Part shown: in pieces, positions 58,850 to 64,000 of the stretch
Layout: every line of letters starts with the position of its first letter
Position numbering within the stretch: the first letter of the stretch is position 1
Assembly (NCBI GenBank): GCA_963705325.1
Contig: OY970069.1
Span: forward strand, 434,001 to 498,000
Source of the DNA: DATARH01 sp963705325
Lineage (GTDB): Bacteria; Pseudomonadota; Alphaproteobacteria; ATCC43930; CGMCC-115725
Direction: 5' to 3'
Length of the DNA stretch: 64,000 nt
Position numbers and translations under genes: made by a program
The notes under the pieces: generated by a model
The model's input: the letters and a program-made list of their open reading frames with translations, nothing else
What the model was told of the DNA's origin: nothing
Database searches by the model: none

Positions 58850-59920
58850 ATGACACCTCACTCCTCGGATCGGCCGAGCCCCACCCCTCAGCCGATTGCG
58901 ACGCCGTTGACCCGTGCAGCAATCTTCCTCGTCGTGACCATACGTCAGGACGAGCCGGCATTCGCCGCGATGCGATCCATGTGCGCCGATCTCCCTGCGC
59001 TGCTTCGGTCGGCCGGCTTCCGCGACCTAGGGGGCCATCTGTCGTGCATCATCGGTTTCGGATCGGAGGCCTGGGATCGTCTGTTCGGCAACCCGCGTCC
59101 CGTGGAGCTGCATCCATTCCGCGAGTTTCACGCCGAGAACCGCCACGCGATCGCGACCCCCGGCGATGTGTTGTTCCACATCCGCGCCGAACGCATGGAT
59201 TTGTGCTTCGAACTGGCGAGCCTGATCATGACTGCCCTGGGCGATGTCGTCGTCGTCGCCGACGACGTGCAGGGGTTCCAGTATTTCGACAATCGCGACC
59301 TGCTCGGCTTTGTCGATGGCACCGAAAACCCCGAGGGCCAGGCTGCGGCCGATGCCGTGCTGATCGGCGACGAAGACCCCGCCTTTGCCGGCGGCAGCTA
59401 TGTCATCCTGCAGAAATACCTGCACGACATGGCCGGCTGGAATGCACTGCCCACCGAAATGCAGGAACGGATCATCGGCCGTACCAAGCTCTCCAATACC
59501 GACCTCGATCTGGCGGTCAAACCGAGCTCGGCGCATAACGCCTTGACGATCATCGTCGAGAACGGCGTGGAGGTTAAGATCGTCCGCTGCAACATGCCGT
59601 TCGGCCAGCCCGGACAGGGCGAATTCGGGACCTTTTTCATCGGCTACAGCAAGTCGCCGCGCACGATCGAACAGATGCTGGAAAACATGTTTTGCGGCCG
59701 TCCGCCCGGCAACTACGACCGCTTGCTGGATTTCAGCCGCCCAGTTACCGGCAATCTGTTCTTCGTACCGGCCGCCAGCCTGCTCGACATCCTTGCCGCC
59801 GGCCCCGAAGCGGCACCGGAGGCCACGTCCCAGCCGCCGGCAGGCGTCAGTGTACCAACCCTCTCGCCGGCGTGCGACGGCTCGCTCGCGATCGGCTCGC
59901 TAAAAGGAAATCCGCAATGA
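58850..59920 (+). CDS. DyP-type peroxidase, encapsulin cargo
   Basis: This 356-residue heme peroxidase has the distal motif GFVDGTENPEG at 153-163, a candidate proximal His at 229 (KPSSAHNAL) and the distal Arg near 246 (IVRCNMPFG). The last residues, about 343-353, read DGSLAIGSLKG after a Pro/Ala-rich linker. This matches the cargo-loading peptide that docks DyP inside encapsulin shells. The encapsulin gene overlaps its stop codon (ATGA). The enzyme oxidises dyes and phenols with hydrogen peroxide; the natural substrate is unknown. Confidence 0.95.
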   Translation: MTPHSSDRPSPTPQPIATPLTRAAIFLVVTIRQDEPAFAAMRSMCADLPALLRSAGFRDLGGHLSCIIGFGSEAWDRLFGNPRPVELHPFREFHAENRHAIATPGDVLFHIRAERMDLCFELASLIMTALGDVVVVADDVQGFQYFDNRDLLGFVDGTENPEGQAAADAVLIGDEDPAFAGGSYVILQKYLHDMAGWNALPTEMQERIIGRTKLSNTDLDLAVKPSSAHNALTIIVENGVEVKIVRCNMPFGQPGQGEFGTFFIGYSKSPRTIEQMLENMFCGRPPGNYDRLLDFSRPVTGNLFFVPAASLLDILAAGPEAAPEATSQPPAGVSVPTLSPACDGSLAIGSLKGNPQ

Positions 59921-60759
59921 ACAACCTGCACCGGGAACTCGCCCCGATCTCCGAGATGGCTTGGTCCCAGATCGAGGAAGAGACTTCGCGCACGCTGAAG
60001 CGCTACCTCGCCGGGCGGCGGGTGGTCGATCTGCAGGGCCCGAGTGGAACGGCGCTCTCCGCGGTCGGCACCGGGCATTTGCGATCTGTCGCTACGCCGG
60101 AGGACGGCGTCATTAGCCGGCAGCGCGAGGTCAAGGCAATCGTCGAAGTGCGGGTGCCGTTCGAGCTCGATCGCCAGCAGATTGACGATGTCGAGCGCGG
60201 CGCCGATGATTCCGACTGGCAGCCGGCGAAGGATGCCGCCCGCAAGATCGCCTTTGCCGAGGACCGGGCCATCTTTGAGGGCTACCCCGCTGCGGACATC
60301 GTCGGCATCCGGCAAGGGACCAGCAATCCGGTGATGACCTTGCCGGCCGATGTCCGGCAGTTGCCCGACGCGATCGCCGGGGCGCTGAGCGAGCTTCGCC
60401 TGGCCGGCGTCAATGGCCCCTATTCGGTGTTGCTTGGGGCCGAGGCCTATACCACGCTTGCCGAATCCAGTGACAACGGCTACCCAATTCTGCAGCACAT
60501 CCGCCGGCTGGTGGAGACCGACTTGATCTGGGCGCCGGCGATCGAGGGCGCGGTCGTGCTGACCACAAGGGGCGGCGATTTCGACTTGCGTGTCGGCCAG
60601 GATTTCTCGATCGGCTATCTGAGCCACACGGAGTCGGTCGTGCGTCTGTATCTGCAGGAGACGTTTACCTTTCTCATGCTGACGACCGAAGCGGCGGTCT
60701 CGCTCTTGCCGCCCGCCGCGGGAAGCCGCAACGCGGCTTCTCTCCGACCCGTTCCATGA
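59917..60759 (+). CDS. Encapsulin shell protein (family 1, HK97 fold)
   Basis: This 280-residue shell protein starts MNNLHRELAPISEMAWSQIE, with the encapsulin N-terminal helix that binds cargo peptides. It continues with HK97-fold blocks: RRVVDLQGPSGTALSAVGTG, VRVPFELDRQQIDDVERG, ARKIAFAEDRAIFEGY, GPYSVLLGAEAYTTLAE, and VGQDFSIGYLSHTESVVRLY near the end. It should assemble into a 60-mer of about 24 nm around DyP. The tail past LLPP is a short Ala/Arg extension outside the shell. The start overlaps the DyP stop by 4 bases, so translation is coupled. Confidence 0.96.
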   Translation: MNNLHRELAPISEMAWSQIEEETSRTLKRYLAGRRVVDLQGPSGTALSAVGTGHLRSVATPEDGVISRQREVKAIVEVRVPFELDRQQIDDVERGADDSDWQPAKDAARKIAFAEDRAIFEGYPAADIVGIRQGTSNPVMTLPADVRQLPDAIAGALSELRLAGVNGPYSVLLGAEAYTTLAESSDNGYPILQHIRRLVETDLIWAPAIEGAVVLTTRGGDFDLRVGQDFSIGYLSHTESVVRLYLQETFTFLMLTTEAAVSLLPPAAGSRNAASLRPVP

Positions 60760-60898
60760 CCTCGAAATCGATCGAGCATTCCCACAGTCCGGGCGAACGA
60801 GGTCGATGACGTCGTAGCGGCCGCGGTCAGACCGCAACCTTGAAGGTCCGGAATCGGCGCTCAGTGGCCATTTACTTCCAGTCCACAACAAGAGCACC

Positions 60899-61420
60899 TC
60901 AAGGTGCATAGTGCGTAAAGACGAAGTCATGGCCTTTCGCGGGCTCGTGGCAGGGGAAGCATGCTTTAAGCGTCGCCTCATCGATCGGCTTTCCATCGTT
61001 GAACTGAGCGAACCCCCAGCCGCCGGTCGAGGCATATTTCGTCGCGTCCTTGACCATGAGCTGAACCCCTTCCTTGGGCGTTCCGGCGACGAAAGACTGA
61101 CGACGGCCAAAGACCTTGTCGTTTTCCTCCGACGGATCATAGCTCCAGGCCAACCGCGCAATGACTGCGCCGTCCGGGAACGGAAACGTCCCGTCCCGGT
61201 AAGCCTTCATCGCGATATCGTTACCCAGAATGGCACGCAAATCATTGAGGTTGCCTTCCTCATGCGCCACGGAGATCAGCATCCAGTCGCGGTATCCGGG
61301 AAAAAGTTTGATACCGAAGATCGGAGCGGCCTCGTTGTCAGCGTGCCCGATCTCGAACGGCGTTGAAGCGATGACGCATGCTGTCACCACGGCAGCGGAC
61401 AACACGGCAAGATGTTTCAT
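60899..61420 (-). CDS. Cytochrome P460-family protein
   Basis: From ATG 61420 (AAAGGACATCCC) the product has 173 residues with a Sec signal (HLAVLSAAVVTACVIAS). The P460 domain contains LFPGYRDWMLISVAHEEGN, FPFPDGAVIARLAWSYDP, and the C-terminal heme site ACFPCHEPAKGHDFVFTHY. Family members oxidise hydroxylamine or bind nitric oxide in the periplasm. The usual W-K after the FPDG strand reads W-S here, so the heme cross-link Lys may be lost. It is convergent with the encapsulin gene. Confidence 0.9.
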   Translation of the reverse strand: MKHLAVLSAAVVTACVIASTPFEIGHADNEAAPIFGIKLFPGYRDWMLISVAHEEGNLNDLRAILGNDIAMKAYRDGTFPFPDGAVIARLAWSYDPSEENDKVFGRRQSFVAGTPKEGVQLMVKDATKYASTGGWGFAQFNDGKPIDEATLKACFPCHEPAKGHDFVFTHYAP

Positions 61421-61905
61421 GGGATGTCCTTTCGCGGGCTGGGACAAGCTCAGATGCACGAAAAGCATGGGCAGACATGTTCAGGCGCGCAAGGCGTGCT
61501 CAGGCACCGGTCTTTAGATCCTTTCCGAATGTCTGACACGTTCTCGGAAATGCCCGCACGAAGGTACCCGTCCCCCCTTTCCACCGACCCTGCGGATTAT
61601 CTGGACGACCGCTTTCGGCGCTAAGGCGCCATAAGACGGGCAGCCAGCGAGGGTCCGTTGTTGCCCCCTTTTTCGACATTCGAGACCAAGCCGTCGTACG
61701 GCGAGGCTGGGTGGCGAGCGGACGTTGCCAACGCCGCTACGGGAGGGCGAACAGTGCCCATCAAGCCCATCAAGGGCACTTCGGCCCGTTACCGCGACAT
61801 GTCGAGACCTAAGTATCGACAATGCTCTCGTCCAATAGTGAGAGACCGATAATTTTGATCTATTGTCTGCGCGCTAGCCAGTCGCCGTCCCTGGAAAGGT
61901 GCGCC
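61421..61905. other. Spacer between P460 and MDR genes
   Basis: These 485 bases hold the divergent promoters of the P460 gene (minus) and the oxidoreductase gene (plus). I see no gene, no tRNA and no clear palindrome. AATTTTGATCTATTG near 61853-61866 is the only AT-rich spot and may belong to the oxidoreductase promoter. Confidence 0.4.
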
Positions 61906-62883
61906 ATGTCGAAGAACCGGCCCCGATCGTTCGTTCTGACACCCACAATGCTGGCCGCGCGTGTCCACGCGTTTGGGGGGCCGTGCGCCATCAAGGTTGA
62001 GGCTGTGCCAACGCCTGAACCCGGTCCGGGCGAGGTCCTTGTACGGGTCATAGCGGCTGGTGTCGGTCCGTGGGACGCGCTCATACGGGCCGGTCACAGC
62101 GGCGTTCCGCAGTCGCTGCCTCTGACGCTGGGCGCAGACATCTGCGGCGAAATTTTTGCAGTGGGGGAAGGAGTCGATGGTTTCGAAGTAACTGACGCGG
62201 TCTATGGTGTGACCAATCCCAGCTTCGTCGGCGGATATGCGCAATACGCCCTGGCCAGATCCTCGATGATCGCAGCTAAGCCGCCTTCGCTCAATGATGA
62301 CGAGGCTGCTTCGGCGCCGGTGGTCGGCGTCACCGCAATGCAGATGCCCTGGCGACACGCAAAGCTCCAGCGAGGCGAAGCGGTCCTGATCCATGGCGCC
62401 ACCGGCAGCGTCGGCGATTACGCCGTTCATATGGCTAAGGCGAAGGGCGTTCGCGTCCTGGCGACGGCGCGTCCGCAAGACCAGGCGCGCCTGCGAACTC
62501 TTCCACTCGTCGGCACGATCGACCTGAACGCCGCGAGCGCGCACGCCGAAACCTTTGACGCCGCACTCGATCTGGTCGGCGGACCGTCCCAGAGCCAGTT
62601 GTTCGACTTCGTCAAACCCGGCGGCGTCATTGTGTCTTCCGTCTCGCCGCCGGACAACAATTTGTCGGGCGCCAAGGGCGTGCGAACCGACTTCCTTATC
62701 GTCGACGTCGACACCCAGAGCCTGGAAGAGCTGACGGAGCTGTTCCAGGCCGGGTTAGTTCGGCCGTCTGTCGGCAAGGTGTTGCCGCTGTCGGCGGCCA
62801 GGGAGGCCCATGAGCTGATGGCCCAGGCTTCGGGCCCTCCCGGCAAGATCGTCCTGCAGGTGGCGGACAGCCAAAACGGCTGA
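61906..62883 (+). CDS. MDR-family NADP-dependent (quinone-type) oxidoreductase
   Basis: From ATG 61906 (AAAGGTG) the product has 325 residues. The GroES-like domain has VRVIAAGVGPWDALIRAGHS and LTLGADICGEIFAVGEGVDG. The Rossmann part has VLIHGATGSVGDYAVHMAKA and VLATARPQDQARL. No zinc-binding Cys cluster is present, so it belongs to the zinc-free quinone/enone reductase group. A 97-base piece of this gene is duplicated at 58240-58336. Confidence 0.93.
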   Translation: MSKNRPRSFVLTPTMLAARVHAFGGPCAIKVEAVPTPEPGPGEVLVRVIAAGVGPWDALIRAGHSGVPQSLPLTLGADICGEIFAVGEGVDGFEVTDAVYGVTNPSFVGGYAQYALARSSMIAAKPPSLNDDEAASAPVVGVTAMQMPWRHAKLQRGEAVLIHGATGSVGDYAVHMAKAKGVRVLATARPQDQARLRTLPLVGTIDLNAASAHAETFDAALDLVGGPSQSQLFDFVKPGGVIVSSVSPPDNNLSGAKGVRTDFLIVDVDTQSLEELTELFQAGLVRPSVGKVLPLSAAREAHELMAQASGPPGKIVLQVADSQNG

Positions 62884-63114
62884 AACGACAAGCGGACGTT
62901 CCGAACTTCCGCAACGGGTCGACTTGAGCCGTCCAATGGTCGTCCGACGAGCGGCCGAATCGGCGCATCTCGCCCATTGCCATGCGTCCTGGCGAAGGTC
63001 TCCTTCTGATCACTTAGCAGGTGCTCAGGCCTGGCGGCGGGAACGGGTCTTCGTGCCCCGAAGGAGACGTCCGCGATTTTGGTGGGTGGCGGCGATTGGG
63101 CGGGGCACGCGCTA

Positions 63115-63648
63115 TCAACGCTTCTCGTACGGGTGGAAGATGTAGTCCTTCGCCTTCACGGCCACATGGCACGCGTTTCCGCAATCTGAGGGGCTGGGAT
63201 CAGCCGTGAACTTGTCGGATGCACCTTCGTAGTTGAACAGCGCGTATCCCCATCCTCCGGTGTTCGGAAACCTTTTACTGTCCTTTTCGATCACGAAAGC
63301 CTGCGTGAAGACGTCTGGCACATCCACGGCGAAGGTAGCCTCCATGCTCTTCTTCGGCTTCCACTGAAGCTTCACGATCTTGGAGCCATCCGGGAATGGT
63401 TTGCCGTTGCCTGGAATGCCGGCCTTATAGGCGTTGATCATGGTCGGATTGGCGACGATCACCTTGAGCACTTCATCGGTCCGGGCGGAAGAGACCACCG
63501 CCCAGTCCTCGTATCCTTTGAAGTCGGAGAACGCGACTCCGCTCGGCGATTTCAGCGAGTACTTATCCTGCGCGTAAACGGTGGTGCCGACCAAGACCGC
63601 GAGCACTGCCGAGGCTATCGCGATCGTCAGCTTGCTTTTGCGCTTCAT
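63115..63648 (-). CDS. Cytochrome P460-family protein, second copy
   Basis: From ATG 63648 (AGGAGAGGG upstream) the product has 177 residues with a signal peptide (LTIAIASAVLAVLVGTTVYA). The P460 domain shows FSDFKGYEDWAVVSSARTDE, KPFPDGSKIVKLQWKPKKS and a C-terminal heme motif DCGNACHVAVKAKDYIFHPY. Unlike the copy at 60899, the Lys-rich strand after FPDG is kept, so a P460-type Lys-heme cross-link is possible. The two copies flank the oxidoreductase gene and are clearly diverged paralogues. Confidence 0.92.
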   Translation of the reverse strand: MKRKSKLTIAIASAVLAVLVGTTVYAQDKYSLKSPSGVAFSDFKGYEDWAVVSSARTDEVLKVIVANPTMINAYKAGIPGNGKPFPDGSKIVKLQWKPKKSMEATFAVDVPDVFTQAFVIEKDSKRFPNTGGWGYALFNYEGASDKFTADPSPSDCGNACHVAVKAKDYIFHPYEKR

Positions 63649-63756
63649 CGATGACCCTCTCCTGACGGGCCAAAGCAGCCCTTTTGGCGACCAGTGCGCC
63701 GAATCCGCGCGATTCTGCCGGCGGTGACCGCCGTACTCAAGGCGGCACACTTGCTG

Positions 63757-64000
63757 CTAATTGGTCCGTTTGCCCAGCATATCCAGCAGAACTTTGGCCG
63801 TCGGCCCTGAAGAGGCCGGATTCTGGCCGGTGATCAATCGGCCGTCGACGACTGTGTGAACACCCCAGTTCTTTACCTTGGAAAAAATTGCACCACGGCT
63901 CATCAGGTCGTCCTCGACGAGGAACGGCACCACCTTCGTCAGCCCCACCTCTTCTTCTTCGCCATTGGTGAAGCCGGTCACGGTCTTGCCCTCTACGAAC
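63757..64000 (-). CDS. DJ-1/PfpI (type 1 glutamine amidotransferase-like) protein, C-terminus
   Basis: The gene runs off the window end; about 80 C-terminal residues are visible. FVEGKTVTGFTNGEEEEVGL, VVPFLVEDDLMSRGAIFSKV and DGRLITGQNPASSGPTAKVL match the C-terminal part of Hsp31-like DJ-1/PfpI proteins, which act as glyoxalases or chaperones. The catalytic Cys lies outside the window. Confidence 0.88.
   Translation of the reverse strand, partial: FVEGKTVTGFTNGEEEEVGLTKVVPFLVEDDLMSRGAIFSKVKNWGVHTVVDGRLITGQNPASSGPTAKVLLDMLGKRTN

Noticed and set aside
1..64000. CRISPR arrays, integrases, transposases or prophage structural genes
   Set aside because: I looked for regularly spaced repeats, tyrosine/serine recombinase and DDE transposase motifs and found none. 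The encapsulin has an HK97 fold but belongs to a cargo operon and not a prophage.

Overview
The window is about 64 kb of a high-GC (clearly above 60 percent by eye) proteobacterial chromosome. It is most probably from an alphaproteobacterium of the Rhizobiales/Rhodospirillales type. This rests on the gene complement (DUF1488 protein, UPF0114 protein, polysaccharide export lipoprotein, MocR regulator, cNMP-thioredoxin-reductase fusion), the REP-like palindromes and the CCTCATCCTG repeat family. A selenocysteine tRNA gene (selC) at 29152-29246 shows that the organism makes selenoproteins.

Layout. 1-11.6 kb: VOC protein and divergent LysR regulator, a membrane HEPN-like protein, a REP/palindrome-rich spacer, cold shock protein, two tandem double-glycine-leader peptide genes upstream of a luciferase-like monooxygenase, an amidohydrolase, and a small surface-polysaccharide group (alpha-oxoamine synthase, GT4 glycosyltransferase, Wza-type lipoprotein). 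11.6-26.6 kb: RlpA, SDR, leuA, a DUF4424 gene interrupted by an amber codon, MOSC protein, TPP enzyme plus UPF0114 protein, MFS transporter, a four-gene run (CodA-like amidohydrolase, MocR regulator, PNPOx-family protein, double cupin), and a degenerate receiver protein. 26.8-29.3 kb: a catalytically degenerate SRAP-like protein, a LuxR-type regulator and selC.

29.4-36.9 kb is an accessory segment lying between an orphan tRNA 3' end and a truncated GMC oxidoreductase gene. It holds a broken SRAP gene, a DUF1488 protein, a HAD hydrolase/three-helix membrane protein pair, an MT-A70 methyltransferase overlapping a PD-(D/E)XK-like nuclease gene, an HNH nuclease, and a membrane protein/helical protein pair. 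It looks like a small defence island and is the best place in the window for an undescribed system. 36.9-44.1 kb returns to SDR and GST genes, followed by overlapping UvrD-like and RecD2 helicases and a frameshifted DUF2161 nuclease-like gene.

44.1-64 kb is dominated by redox functions: a Rieske-FAD reductase, a mercuric-reductase-like flavoprotein, a cNMP-binding/thioredoxin-reductase fusion with a UBP-type zinc finger protein, and a molybdenum hydroxylase operon whose cytochrome c is fused to a DoxX domain. A gene graveyard follows (VOC, hydrolase, TPP enzyme, OprB and oxidoreductase remnants). Next comes an encapsulin nanocompartment operon with its DyP peroxidase cargo, flanked by two cytochrome P460 genes and an MDR oxidoreductase, and finally a DJ-1/PfpI-family gene cut by the window end.
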